Shown here in pieces: positions 16,986-24,764 of a DNA stretch of 48,136 bases (positions are counted from its first letter, which is position 1; every line of letters begins with the position of its first letter). This DNA is from Acidobacteriaceae bacterium (lineage in GTDB: Bacteria > Acidobacteriota > Terriglobia > Terriglobales > Acidobacteriaceae). The DNA lies in contig PLQW01000259.1 of the NCBI GenBank assembly GCA_003160215.1, positions 1 to 48,136 of the forward strand. Direction: 5' to 3'. The position numbers and the translations under genes are program-made. The notes beneath the pieces are model-generated. The model saw only the letters and a list, made by a program, of their open reading frames with translations. It had not been told where the DNA came from and did not search any database.

Positions 16986-17015
16986 GGCAGACGAGCGCAT
17001 CGTCTGCCTTTTTTT
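16986..17015 (+). terminator. Rho-independent terminator after the YtxH gene
   Basis: The perfect 9-bp stem GGCAGACGA (16986-16994) pairs with TCGTCTGCC (17000-17008) around a 5-nt loop, followed by seven T residues (17009-17015). It ends transcription 28 bp after the YtxH stop codon. The downstream small gene therefore needs its own promoter. Confidence 0.9.
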
Positions 17016-17064
17016 CGGTTATGCTAGTAGCTCTAATCAGCTTCAGCAAAGAGGAACTCATATC

Positions 17065-17328
17065 ATGCAGGTACTGGAAAACTGGCATCCCCAGGGCGTT
17101 ACCGTTTATATGGACGACAAGCGCTTCGTCAAGTGTGTACTCACCGATTGCAAACTAATTTATGGCGGTGGAGACGTGACCTGGGAGAACACCCAGTTCG
17201 TAAATTGCCAGCTTACCTTCGATGGCGCTGCGCAACGTACCGTCGCCTACCTGCAGAACTTCGGTTTGATGAAGCCGCCAGTGACCAACGCCACGCCCTC
17301 CGCACAACCAAATTCGGGAGTGAACTAG
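17065..17328 (+). CDS. Small protein of unknown function
   Basis: An 87-aa protein starting at ATG 17065 with GAGGAACT upstream. No signal peptide or TM segment. The body alternates short beta-like strands (VTVYMDDKRFVKCVLTDCKL, DVTWENTQFVNCQLTFDGAA), reminiscent of one turn-rich pentapeptide-like or beta-sheet fold (FVNCQL, FVKCVL). A Pro/Asn-rich tail ends the protein. It sits just after a terminator and before 190 bp of non-coding DNA. A genuine cytoplasmic protein is likely from composition and the ribosome site, but the role is unknown. Confidence 0.6.
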   Translation: MQVLENWHPQGVTVYMDDKRFVKCVLTDCKLIYGGGDVTWENTQFVNCQLTFDGAAQRTVAYLQNFGLMKPPVTNATPSAQPNSGVN

Positions 17329-17518
17329 CTGTCAGCCATCGGTCGCCAGCATTCAGCCAACCCGGCGGCCAGCAGCGGGTAAACCTACCTTTTGCTGGCA
17401 GGCTGCCGCCCAGCAGAGATTTCCTCCCCCCGATGAATGGTCAACCCGCCGGGGTCCGATCCATCGGTGAAGAGCGGAGTTCCACAGGTTTGTCAGCACA
17501 ACGTTTCCAAGGAACTCA

Positions 17519-18271
17519 TCACTTGGGCAACGACTGGGATAGGCTTACGAGGTTTTGAGGAATTACGTGAATGAAGCCGCCTCGCGGGCTGTCAATGTCC
17601 GCTATAAGAAGGAACGCGATGGAGACGACCAGCGGCAGAGCGAAAAGCAGGCTGGCGTTTGCTTTAGCGCCACGCGCACCATAGCCGACCAGCAGGTTGC
17701 AGCAGATGGCGATCGCTATCATCAAACTCCACGCCGACGTGGGAATGCGGTTCCACCATGCCGCCTGGGTGTATCCCTGCGAGTTCAACACATCGTTCAT
17801 GCCGGCAACCGCGAGGGCGATGACGGGTGTCGGCTGCGCGACCGCTGGAGCCTCTACCGTAGACCACATCTCCGTTTGCAGGTGAGCGGTATCGGCATTG
17901 ATCTGGCGAAGCTCGCTCGCATCGCGGGTGCGGTAGAACGAGATACGCAAGTCGAGATACTTTCTAAGTTGGGAACGCACTGCGGGCGCATCGGCGGCGG
18001 GCAACAGTCCTGCCCGGACATATTCGGTGCCAATAGCATTGGCCTCGGCTTCCTCGTAATTCTTGCGCAGATCGTAACGGCTGATGGCCATCGAGAAACT
18101 GAATCCGATGATGAGGCCAAGCAGCGTGAGGGTGGCAGCCTGCACGACGCTGAAATCTTCCCGCTCGTCGTCCTTCAAGGCCCAACGCCAGCGCACATAG
18201 AGACCGATCTGCGCCGAGAGCCACAGCACCAACAACGAGAACAAGAAGAAAATGCGTGGATAGTTCAACAT
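17519..18271 (-). CDS. Bestrophin-like (DUF4239-type) membrane protein
   Basis: A 250-aa membrane protein from ATG 18271, preceded by CAGGAG. TM helices lie at about residues 5-27, 44-62, 178-200 and 205-225. Between them is a cytoplasmic or periplasmic helical domain with NYEEAEANAIGTEYVRAGLLP and RKYLDLRISFYRT. This layout and the ANAIGT-like motif match the DUF4239 family, described as bestrophin-like, which suggests an ion-channel-type role, though biochemical evidence for the bacterial family is limited. It starts 18 bp after the end of a truncated restriction-enzyme fragment and may share its transcript. Confidence 0.75.
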   Translation of the reverse strand: MLNYPRIFFLFSLLVLWLSAQIGLYVRWRWALKDDEREDFSVVQAATLTLLGLIIGFSFSMAISRYDLRKNYEEAEANAIGTEYVRAGLLPAADAPAVRSQLRKYLDLRISFYRTRDASELRQINADTAHLQTEMWSTVEAPAVAQPTPVIALAVAGMNDVLNSQGYTQAAWWNRIPTSAWSLMIAIAICCNLLVGYGARGAKANASLLFALPLVVSIAFLLIADIDSPRGGFIHVIPQNLVSLSQSLPK

Positions 18272-18289
18272 TGCGTTTGGCTCCTGGAG

Positions 18290-18508
18290 TTACACGTAGT
18301 CAGTCACTAGCCGCGGCAGGGATTTCACGATCTTCATCGTCTCCAGGCTGACACTGACGACCTGGCCGATGAGGTGGACTTTCAGTAAATCCTGGAAGGC
18401 GCTGCGCACAGCCATCTCGTGGTCGATGTTGAGCTGGCCGAATTGACCCAGCACCTGGTAATAGCTCTTGACCAGCTTGTGCGTGGGCTTGAGGTTGAGC
18501 TGCCGCAT
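18290..18508 (-). pseudogene. 5' fragment of a type ISP restriction-modification enzyme
   Basis: From ATG 18508 the first ~40 residues (MRQLNLKPTHKLVKSYYQ, then FGQLNIDHEMAVRSAFQDLL) have the form of N-termini of large type ISP/IIG restriction-methylase proteins (LKPTHKxVxxYY ... HExAVRSAFQxLL). After that the frame runs into an unrelated ~30 residues and stops at 18290. The rest of the >1000-residue enzyme (nuclease, helicase and methylase domains) is absent from the window. I treat it as a degraded remnant; the identity relies on family memory. Confidence 0.5.
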
Positions 18509-18765
18509 GGGAACGGCCCCAGTGTACAACCAAGCGGAATAATTCAGCCCTGAAAAGCCCTTTGGAAATCTGACCCGCTGCTCGTCTGCTGCTCGTCCGC
18601 TCGCCTTGACACTGCTCTCGCATGAATTTATCCTTGATCTTTGCCTTAAGAACGATCCCGCCCGTCTGTACCTGCCAGCGTTTCCCGTCAGGAGCTTGGC
18701 CTGCCAGACCCGGTTCCGGCCGGAGCGAAGGGCTATTCTGGGCGTTTTCTTAGGCGGGTGCTGCT

Positions 18766-19317
18766 ATGCTGATTCGGGTTCGGGAACTGGAACTCCGTAA
18801 ATTTGAGTTCGACGAGAACTATCAGCCCGGCGCTATCGAGTTTGGTCCCGACTTCCGGCAGATCGGCGCGTTGCACAGCGCAGGCCGTGCCGAGCTGATC
18901 GTGGAGCATCGCGGGCACCACCAGAACGTGGAAGACATACGGCTGGTGGGCAAGGTGGAGGCGCATCTGGAGATCAGTTGCGCACGCTGCCTGGAGCCCG
19001 TGGGCCAGGACGTGAACTGGGCCTTCGACCTGATCTACCGGCCGTTAGGGGTGGATCGCCGTGCCGATGAGGTGGCGATTACCGAGGCGGAGACCGAGAT
19101 CGGGTATTATCAAGGCGAAGGTCTTTTGCTGGAAGATGCGCTGCGCGAGCAGGTGTTGTTGGCCACGCCGGTCAGAGCACTGTGCCGCGAAGATTGCAAG
19201 GGATTGTGTCCGCATTGCGGCGGCAATCTCAACGTCGAGCAATGCCATTGTGAGCAACATCTTAGCGACCCTCGTTGGGACGCGCTGGCCGAAATCAAAA
19301 AGAAGCTGCAAAGCTAA
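18766..19317 (+). CDS. DUF177 (YceD-like) protein
   Basis: A 183-aa member of the DUF177/YceD family, encoded in many bacteria directly before rpmF. Metal-binding-type cysteines are complete: SCARCLEP (71-78) and CREDCKGLCPHCGGNLN (140-156), followed by QCHCEQ. The family's function is not settled; plant relatives act in 23S rRNA maturation, so a ribosome-biogenesis role is plausible. It is the first gene of the DUF177-rpmF-plsX-fabD order, 48 bp before rpmF. Confidence 0.9.
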   Translation: MLIRVRELELRKFEFDENYQPGAIEFGPDFRQIGALHSAGRAELIVEHRGHHQNVEDIRLVGKVEAHLEISCARCLEPVGQDVNWAFDLIYRPLGVDRRADEVAITEAETEIGYYQGEGLLLEDALREQVLLATPVRALCREDCKGLCPHCGGNLNVEQCHCEQHLSDPRWDALAEIKKKLQS

Positions 19318-19365
19318 AGTTCCGATCGCGCGGCAATTCCGAGCGGTCCTGGTTACGAGGTTTGA

Positions 19366-19554
19366 ATGCCTAATCCGAAACGACGTCATTCCCAGGCGCG
19401 CACGTCCAAGCGCCGCTCCCACGATCATCTGACGGCGCAGTCTTTGTCCGAGTGCCCCAACTGCCACGAGCGCAAACTGCCGCATCGTGCCTGCCCGAAG
19501 TGCGGCTATTACAAAGGCCGCGAGGTCATCGCGATGGAAGAGGGCACCAGCTAG
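19366..19554 (+). CDS. rpmF: 50S ribosomal protein L32
   Basis: A 62-aa ribosomal protein. The MPNPKRRHSQARTSKRRSHD start is diagnostic. A zinc ribbon is formed by Cys30, Cys33, Cys43 and Cys46 (CPNC ... CPKCGYYKGREV). Length is normal. It lies between the DUF177 gene and plsX, a classic arrangement linking ribosome and lipid synthesis. Because it keeps the four Cys, it is the zinc-dependent (C+) form. Confidence 0.97.
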   Translation: MPNPKRRHSQARTSKRRSHDHLTAQSLSECPNCHERKLPHRACPKCGYYKGREVIAMEEGTS

Positions 19555-19680
19555 CGCGCTTGCGGTGGCGCTCTTTTCCGGCGAAACTCGGGCGGTAGGC
19601 TACAGCAGCGCACGCGCAATTTGAAGCTGGACTGCTTCCTCGGTTTGACGGTTACGAAGGTTTGCAACTGACAGGCTGAC

Positions 19681-20766
19681 ATGCCAACCACCATCGCTCT
19701 TGACGCCATGGGCGCGGATCGCGCGCCTAAACCCGAAGTGGAAGGCGCCATTCTCGCCGCGCGTCATTATGACGTGGAAGTCCTGCTGGTGGGAAAAGAG
19801 GACGTGGTCCGCGCCGAACTCGACCTGCACCCGTTCTGGCGCAGGCTCTCCATTAGCATTGTCAACGCTCGAGAAGTCGTCGGCATGCAAGAGAAGGCGG
19901 CGCAGGCGGTGCGCACCAAGCGTGACTCGTCCTTGCACGTGGGCCTGCGACTGGTGCGCGACGGCAAGGCGGCGGGTTTCGTCACGGCGGGCAACACCGG
20001 CGCGGCCATGGCGACCGCCAAAATGGTCCTGGGTGCGATCCCCGGCGTGGATCGTCCTGCACTGGCCGCAGTATTTCCCACGGCGCAAGGCACTGCCACC
20101 ATCCTCATCGACGTTGGCGCCAATGTCGACTCCAAGCCGCAAAACCTGCAGCAGTTCGCCATCATGGGCGATATTTACTTCCGCAGCATTTTTGGAGGGA
20201 AGTTTCCCAGTGCCGAGCATCCGCGCGTAGGGCTGCTTTCCATCGGCGAGGAAGAGAGCAAGGGCAACGAACTTACCCGCGAAGCCTACAAGCTGATTAA
20301 AGAGCTGCCCATGAATTTCGTCGGCAACGTCGAGGGGCGGGACCTTTACAACGGCAAGGCCGATGTGCTGGTGTGCGACGGCTTTGTCGGCAACGTGGCA
20401 CTGAAGATCTCCGAGGGCATGGTGGAGACGGTGCGCTTCCTGCTGAAGCAATCGTTGCAGGCCACCATCAGCAGCCAGGTTGGCTACCTGCTGTCACGCA
20501 AGGCCTTTGCCGATTTCAAGAAGCGCCTCGACTACTCCGAGTACGGCGGCGCGCCGCTGCTGGGTCTAAAGGGCGCGTGCATTGTCAGCCATGGGTCGTC
20601 TAACTCGAACGCCATCAAGAACGCGGTGCGGGTGGCGATGGAGTTTGCCAACAGCCAACTTAATAGCGAGATTCAGGAGCGCATTGCCGCTGCCGGCAAG
20701 AACCTGAACAATCACGTCACCGACACCACCGCCGCAGCCGGCCCGGTCGGCAGCAGCCTGGTGTAA
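19681..20766 (+). CDS. plsX: Phosphate acyltransferase PlsX
   Basis: A 361-aa peripheral enzyme converting acyl-ACP and phosphate to acyl-phosphate, the acyl donor for PlsY in phosphatidic acid synthesis. Family signatures: [20 protein letters not shown] at the start, [27 protein letters not shown] and [19 protein letters not shown], then [21 protein letters not shown]. The ~15-residue C-terminal tail is Ala/Gly-rich and probably disordered. Start ATG 19681 with a weak ribosome site (GACAGG). 66 bp separate it from fabD. Confidence 0.96.
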   Translation: MPTTIALDAMGADRAPKPEVEGAILAARHYDVEVLLVGKEDVVRAELDLHPFWRRLSISIVNAREVVGMQEKAAQAVRTKRDSSLHVGLRLVRDGKAAGFVTAGNTGAAMATAKMVLGAIPGVDRPALAAVFPTAQGTATILIDVGANVDSKPQNLQQFAIMGDIYFRSIFGGKFPSAEHPRVGLLSIGEEESKGNELTREAYKLIKELPMNFVGNVEGRDLYNGKADVLVCDGFVGNVALKISEGMVETVRFLLKQSLQATISSQVGYLLSRKAFADFKKRLDYSEYGGAPLLGLKGACIVSHGSSNSNAIKNAVRVAMEFANSQLNSEIQERIAAAGKNLNNHVTDTTAAAGPVGSSLV

Positions 20767-20832
20767 CGCGGTGCTTGCCCGCGGCAGGTTCTGCCATCTC
20801 AGTTCTTTAGCTTCACGATTCAGCGAGGCACG

Positions 20833-21798
20833 ATGAGTTTGCACTCTTCTCCCATCGCATTTCTTTTCCCCGGACAAGGTTCGCAAGCGGTTGGCATGGG
20901 CAAGGAACTTGCCGCCCTGTATCCGGTGGCGAAAGAAACTTTCGACGAAGCTGACGCTGCTCTCGGTTACAAACTTTCGCAACTATGTTTCGAAGGCCCC
21001 GAAGAGCAGCTTAAGCTGACGGAGATCACGCAACCGGCGATCCTGACGGTGTCGGTTGCGGCGTGGCGCGTGCTTCAGTCGAAAGCGATCATCCCTTCCT
21101 ACGTCGCCGGACACAGCCTGGGGGAGTATTCGGCGCACGTAGCTGCGGGTACCCTATCGTTCGCGGACGCGGTGCGTACGGTCCGCAACCGTGGCAAGTA
21201 CATGCAAGAGGCAGTGCCGGTCGGCGTGGGGGCCATGGCTGCCATCCTCGCGCTGTCCAGCGAGAAGGTGCAACAGGTATGCGAGGAGGCGGCGCAGGGA
21301 GAAGTCTGCCAGGCGGCGAACCTGAACTCACCCGATCAGACGGTGATATCCGGCAACAAAGCGGCGGTCGAGCGCGCAGCCGAATTGGCAAAGCACCGCG
21401 GGGCCAAACGCGCCATCATGCTTCCCGTCAGCGCTCCCTTCCATTGCGCGCTGATGCAGCCCGCGCAGGACAGGCTGGCGCAGGACCTGCGCGCACTGAC
21501 GTTTCATGCGCCCGAGGTTCCTTTGATGTGCAACGTGGATGCGAGTCTAGTCACAACCGCCGAGCGGGCGCGCGATGCGCTCCTACGCCAGGTAACGGGG
21601 GCGGTGCAGTGGGACAAGTCCATGCGCGAACTGGTGGCGCTCCGAGTGCAGAACTTCGTAGAGGTCGGCCCGGGCAAGGTGCTCTGCGGACTCATGCGCC
21701 AGATTGATCGCTCGCGTACCTGCGCCAACGTGGAAGACGAAGCCTCGCTGCAGAAGACGGTCGACCACTTCAGCGCGGCCTCGGCGAAACCGGATTAG
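20833..21798 (+). CDS. fabD: Malonyl-CoA:ACP transacylase
   Basis: A 321-aa enzyme moving malonyl groups from CoA to acyl carrier protein, feeding fatty-acid elongation. The oxyanion loop GQGSQ (14-18), nucleophile Ser95 in GHSLGEYSAHV, Arg in RGKYMQEA and His204 in SAPFHCALM are all present. VEVGPGKVLCGLMRQI near the C-terminus completes the domain. It is the last gene of the DUF177-rpmF-plsX-fabD set. The usual next genes (fabG, acpP, fabF) are missing here; instead the opposite-strand membrane gene follows. Confidence 0.96.
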   Translation: MSLHSSPIAFLFPGQGSQAVGMGKELAALYPVAKETFDEADAALGYKLSQLCFEGPEEQLKLTEITQPAILTVSVAAWRVLQSKAIIPSYVAGHSLGEYSAHVAAGTLSFADAVRTVRNRGKYMQEAVPVGVGAMAAILALSSEKVQQVCEEAAQGEVCQAANLNSPDQTVISGNKAAVERAAELAKHRGAKRAIMLPVSAPFHCALMQPAQDRLAQDLRALTFHAPEVPLMCNVDASLVTTAERARDALLRQVTGAVQWDKSMRELVALRVQNFVEVGPGKVLCGLMRQIDRSRTCANVEDEASLQKTVDHFSAASAKPD

Positions 21799-21883
21799 GC
21801 GCGGATCGCCATTCGCTCTTCGCTGTTGGAAAACCGGTTCCGTTTGCAATGAAAAGCGAAGGGCGAAAAGCGAAAAGCGGCTT

Positions 21884-22351
21884 CTAATACGGCGAGAAGC
21901 CCAGTGTCTTATCGTCGTTCTGCACCCAGATGTGCGCTTTGTCGCTGACCCGGTCGTTGACCGTGACCACTACAACCACTCCGCTGGCGGTAGCGAACGG
22001 CGAGCCACTGTAGCCCTTCGGCACCGCTGCGCCCTCAATGTGATGGCTCTTGATGATGCCCCATTCGCCACGCGGTCCCCAATCCTTGAGGAAGTCGTTG
22101 TACGGATAACGCGAATACTTGTCGGGATGCTGCTTCCAATCCGGATCGTGCATCCAGACGCCGTAGGCTTTCTCGTAGCTCTGCTGCTGGAGCGCCTCGA
22201 AGAACTGGTCCACCGCATGCTCCTGCGGCCAGAAGCGGAACATCCACCAGAGGATGCCGATCGCGATGACGGCGCCGACGATCGCGAGGATCAACTGGCG
22301 TTTTTTACGCGCGCGCGCCGCATCGTAGGGTTGGGCTTCGAACAAGGTCAT
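21884..22351 (-). CDS. Conserved-looking membrane-anchored protein of unknown function
   Basis: A 155-aa protein. A basic N-terminus (ARARKKRQ) is followed by one TM helix (LILAIVGAVIAIGILWWMF, 19-37), then an extracytoplasmic domain starting WPQEHAVDQFFEALQQQSYE. YGVWMHDPDWKQHPDKYSRY and EWGIIKSHHIEG resemble the small NTF2-like/DUF4878-type domains in which a helix pair (FFEAL ... YEKAYGVW) is followed by a curved sheet ending KTLGFSPY. The assignment to that superfamily is tentative. Convergent with fabD. Downstream lies a short AAAAGCGAA-rich spacer. Confidence 0.7.
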   Translation of the reverse strand: MTLFEAQPYDAARARKKRQLILAIVGAVIAIGILWWMFRFWPQEHAVDQFFEALQQQSYEKAYGVWMHDPDWKQHPDKYSRYPYNDFLKDWGPRGEWGIIKSHHIEGAAVPKGYSGSPFATASGVVVVVTVNDRVSDKAHIWVQNDDKTLGFSPY

Positions 22352-22462
22352 GACAAACTACAGTTTACTCGTTGCCATGGGAGGCCGCGCAAGCGAAGAT
22401 CGCAGCGGCGTGAGGGAGAGGCCGATGGTGACAGATATAACTTGGCTCCGGGATCGGCGTGC

Positions 22463-22479
22463 ACCCGCATTGTGCGGGT
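22463..22479. repeat. Palindrome 1 of an intergenic cluster
   Basis: ACCCGCA (22463-22469) pairs with TGCGGGT (22473-22479) around TTG. First of four inverted repeats packed in the 408-bp spacer 22352-22759, which has no gene. Confidence 0.6.
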
Positions 22480-22499
22480 AGCGCGGGCCTTCAGCCGGG

Positions 22500-22532
22500 C
22501 CCCAAATCGCGCCACTTTTGCGCGATTTGGGG
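22500..22532. repeat. Palindrome 2: 13-bp perfect inverted repeat
   Basis: CCCCAAATCGCGC (22500-22512) and GCGCGATTTGGGG (22520-22532) flank CACTTTT. A very stable hairpin on either strand; there is no T-run, so a terminator is unlikely. Confidence 0.75.
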
Positions 22533-22570
22533 TGGGAGACCCGCGTCCAGGGACGAGAAGAAAGGCCACT

Positions 22571-22603
22571 TCAGCCGATGAGGTCGACGACCTCATCGGC
22601 TGA
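22571..22603. repeat. Palindrome 3: 33-bp palindrome with a single central base
   Basis: TCAGCCGATGAGGTCG (22571-22586), a central A, then CGACCTCATCGGCTGA (22588-22603), a perfect 16-bp inverted repeat with a 1-nt centre. It could extrude as a cruciform or serve as a dimer-binding site or recombination target. Confidence 0.8.
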
Positions 22604-22631
22604 AACCAGGAATTGTGCGGGCGGTCTTGAC

Positions 22632-22649
22632 GCGGGCCTCAAGGCCCGC
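22632..22649. repeat. Palindrome 4: GCGGGCCT/AGGCCCGC element followed by ACTACCC
   Basis: GCGGGCCT (22632-22639), CA, AGGCCCGC (22642-22649), then ACTACCC. The same arrangement, a GGCCT-GAAGG type palindrome followed by CACTACCC, occurs at 39429-39462, marking a dispersed repeat family. Confidence 0.7.
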
Positions 22650-22759
22650 ACTACCCAACCACCCTGTGGATTGAGCCGCTCAGCAATTTGAATCGCAAAA
22701 ACTTAGCGGCCGCGAGGGCGACCGGTTCACGCTTTCCCAATCCGTCAAGGCCACGGCGG

Positions 22760-23473
22760 CTATTTAAGCGCCTGTAATCGCTGGGCGGCCATCTGTGCTG
22801 CCGGGCTGGAAGGGTTTTCCTTCGCCATCTGCTGATACAGCTTGCGTGCCTCATCCGGCTGACGAACTTCCTCGTAGAGCGAGGCTAATAGAAATTGCGC
22901 CGTACTCTTGCCCACGGAAACGGTTGGATGATCGGCGAGCTGCTTGTAGATTTCGATGGCCTGGGGATCGCGGTTGGTGTCGTGATAGATGGAAGCCAGC
23001 GCCAACTTTGCCAGGCTGGCAATCTCTTTGTACCGGCTGTCGGCGACCTCTTTCAGGTCCTTCTCGGCGCCGGCATTGTCGCCCATATCGTGCAGCGTTA
23101 CCCCTGCGAAGTAGCGGGCCACTCGTCCCGACTGGGTGAAGGAGTACTTGCCGGCAATGCGGGTGAAATCGGTATTGGCGGCCTTGGCTCGTTCCTGTAT
23201 GGAGCCAAAGCTCAACATGTCCGGCGTAGCGGGTGTGCCGGCGGGACGAATGGGAGCGTCGTACTTCTGAATGGCTCCTGCCAGTTCGCTCCTGCCCTGC
23301 TGGTCGCGATAGTTTACGTAGGCCCAACCGCCAATGATGACGGCAAGGAGCACCACAACGGCCACGACGGCAGCCGTGACCTTGGAACGGTGCTCTACCG
23401 CCCAGGAAATGGTTTCGGTGGTCGATGTCCTAAACGAGTCTTGCTTAAGTTGATGTCGAGTGTAACTGCGCAC
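22760..23473 (-). CDS. YfgM-like TPR membrane protein
   Basis: 237 aa from GTG 23473 with AAGGA 8 nt upstream. The N-terminal cytoplasmic segment (DSFRTSTTETISWAVEHRS) and one TM helix (residues 33-52) are followed by a periplasmic domain of TPR-like helices (for example AEKDLKEVADSRYKEIASLA, AIEIYKQLADHP, ARKLYQQMAKENP). This is the layout of YfgM/TPR_21 proteins that interact with the SecYEG translocon and periplasmic chaperones in Enterobacteria. The terminal PSSPAAQMAAQRLQAL repeat is characteristic. Monocistronic. Confidence 0.8.
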   Translation of the reverse strand: MRSYTRHQLKQDSFRTSTTETISWAVEHRSKVTAAVVAVVVLLAVIIGGWAYVNYRDQQGRSELAGAIQKYDAPIRPAGTPATPDMLSFGSIQERAKAANTDFTRIAGKYSFTQSGRVARYFAGVTLHDMGDNAGAEKDLKEVADSRYKEIASLAKLALASIYHDTNRDPQAIEIYKQLADHPTVSVGKSTAQFLLASLYEEVRQPDEARKLYQQMAKENPSSPAAQMAAQRLQALK

Positions 23474-23619
23474 GAAGGGTCCTTATCTGGTGTGTCACAA
23501 GGTGGGAAAAACTAAGTTTAACAGGCGGGAGAATCGGGGGTCAAACGAGGTACGGGATGGCTCCGGAGGGAGGGGGGACGTCCAACCGCTCGCCTTTCTA
23601 TGTACTAAGTGATTAACAC

Positions 23620-23725
23620 TCGGAGACCGCCGGGCGCGCGGTGTACGGAACCGGGGCGGGCGTTAATCGGGGGAACGGGCGGTCGGGGGGCGGGACTGTC
23701 GGGCGGACGGGGTGGGTGTGATCTG
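23620..23725 (+). other. G-run-rich tract with G-quadruplex potential in a ~510-bp gene-free region
   Basis: The 23474-23980 interval has no supported gene. Between about 23650 and 23716 the + strand holds nine or more runs of three to six G, including GGGGCGGGC, GGGGGAACGGG, GGGGGGCGGG, GGGCGG and GGGGTGGG, with short loops. This fits intramolecular G-quadruplex formation. It is followed by alternating purine/pyrimidine GCGCGC/GTGCGTGCG stretches (23735-23820), a Z-DNA-prone composition. Open frames here are Pro/Arg/His-rich composition artefacts. Confidence 0.55.
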
Positions 23726-23986
23726 GTCCGTTAGCGCAGCGCGCGCAAACTGATTCGCGCGTGAGCTGATCCGCGTGTGCGTGCGCTCGGGTGGGGGCGT
23801 GCGTGAGCGTGCGGTGGCTACGATTACTTTTGTGCGCCATGTTCAGTTTTGACCGGACACGTTCTCGCGTATTCAGATATGGTTTGCAGTGAAGTGGTTA
23901 CCACCTTCTCTTCTTTCAGGTTCTCTGAACTAAGTCAGCCCATCTGAAGTTTCCTTTCTTAGTAACCCCGACCTAAGGATGTGGCC

Positions 23987-24091
23987 ATGTTTGCACGCAA
24001 TGTCTCCGTTCATCTGAAATCAAACATGCTTTCTGATGACATACGAACCTTCGCAAAAGACATTCTTCCTTCACTTCGTAAACAAAATGGC
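23987..24091 (+). pseudogene. N-terminal remnant of an antibiotic-biosynthesis-monooxygenase-like gene, fused in frame
   Basis: The 35 residues from ATG 23987 read MFARNVSVHLKSNML ... RTFAKDILPSLRKQNG. This is the typical first beta-strand and helix of small dimeric alpha/beta-barrel (ABM-type) proteins of Acidobacteriota, which continue with GF-DEI-F. Here the remaining strands are missing and the frame runs into a signal peptide at 24092. AAGGAT upstream of 23987 is a good ribosome site, so the promoter and translation start of the lost gene may now drive the downstream reading frame. Family recognition is from memory. Confidence 0.55.
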
Positions 24092-24469
24092 ATGAGAAAA
24101 CTGATTGTTGGTGGTATGCTGCTGGGCTTGCTGACGGGCGTGTGCTTTGCACAGCGCGCAGCTTCGAGTGCGAGACCCGCTCCTAATGCGAACACGGTAG
24201 CTCCCAACGCCAGCCCAGTGCCTAGCGCGAGCCCGGCAATTCCTAGCGCGAGCCCGGTGCCCAGCGCGAGCCCGGCGACTCCTAGCCCGAACCCGGTGAC
24301 TCCTAATGTGAACACCGTAGATCCCAACGCCAACACAGTAGATCCAAACGTGAACACGGTGGCTCCCGGCACGAACCCGGTAGGTTCTACGGACATGACC
24401 CAGAAGCCGCCAATTCCTCCCAATACGGTAGTCAGTCCGGATGCGGCGCCTCCCAGCGCGCAACACTAA
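24092..24469 (+). CDS. Secreted Pro/Asn/Ser repeat protein
   Basis: 125 aa from ATG 24092, where a signal peptide begins (MRKLIVGGMLLGLLTGVCFAQ, cleaved after CFA). The mature part is almost wholly ten 6-7-residue repeats starting with Pro (PNANTVA, PNASPV, PSASPAI, PNVNTVD and so on), likely an extended, disordered linker or surface stalk. The frame is open back to 23981, through a remnant of another gene with a better ribosome site, so the true product could be a 160-residue chimera with an internal signal. No function is known; the repeats are prone to length variation. Confidence 0.55.
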   Translation: MRKLIVGGMLLGLLTGVCFAQRAASSARPAPNANTVAPNASPVPSASPAIPSASPVPSASPATPSPNPVTPNVNTVDPNANTVDPNVNTVAPGTNPVGSTDMTQKPPIPPNTVVSPDAAPPSAQH

Positions 24470-24764
24470 AAGGCACGAAGTAGCGGCTACATATGGCCGC
24501 AGATCACAGCGATACGCAAAGCGATAGAATCCGAAAGGGGTAGCTATCCAGACTGCCCCTTTTCGGACTCGGCGCACCGTGTGCGGAACGTCATTGCGAT
24601 GGCAGCATCAATTGACCCGCGCGGAGATGCTCTTCCCGAGATCCCGAGGCAGGCGGCAAAGCATACGAACAAATTCAAGCGTAGCGATCGCATCGCTGGC
24701 ATCCACGACCGCCAGGCACGCGTGAGGAGCGTGCGGGCCCCGCCATACGGCTGGAGTACATTTT

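Noticed and set aside
22500..22532. 13-bp hairpin as a transcription terminator
   Set aside because: No T-run on either strand follows the stem; better described as a palindromic repeat.
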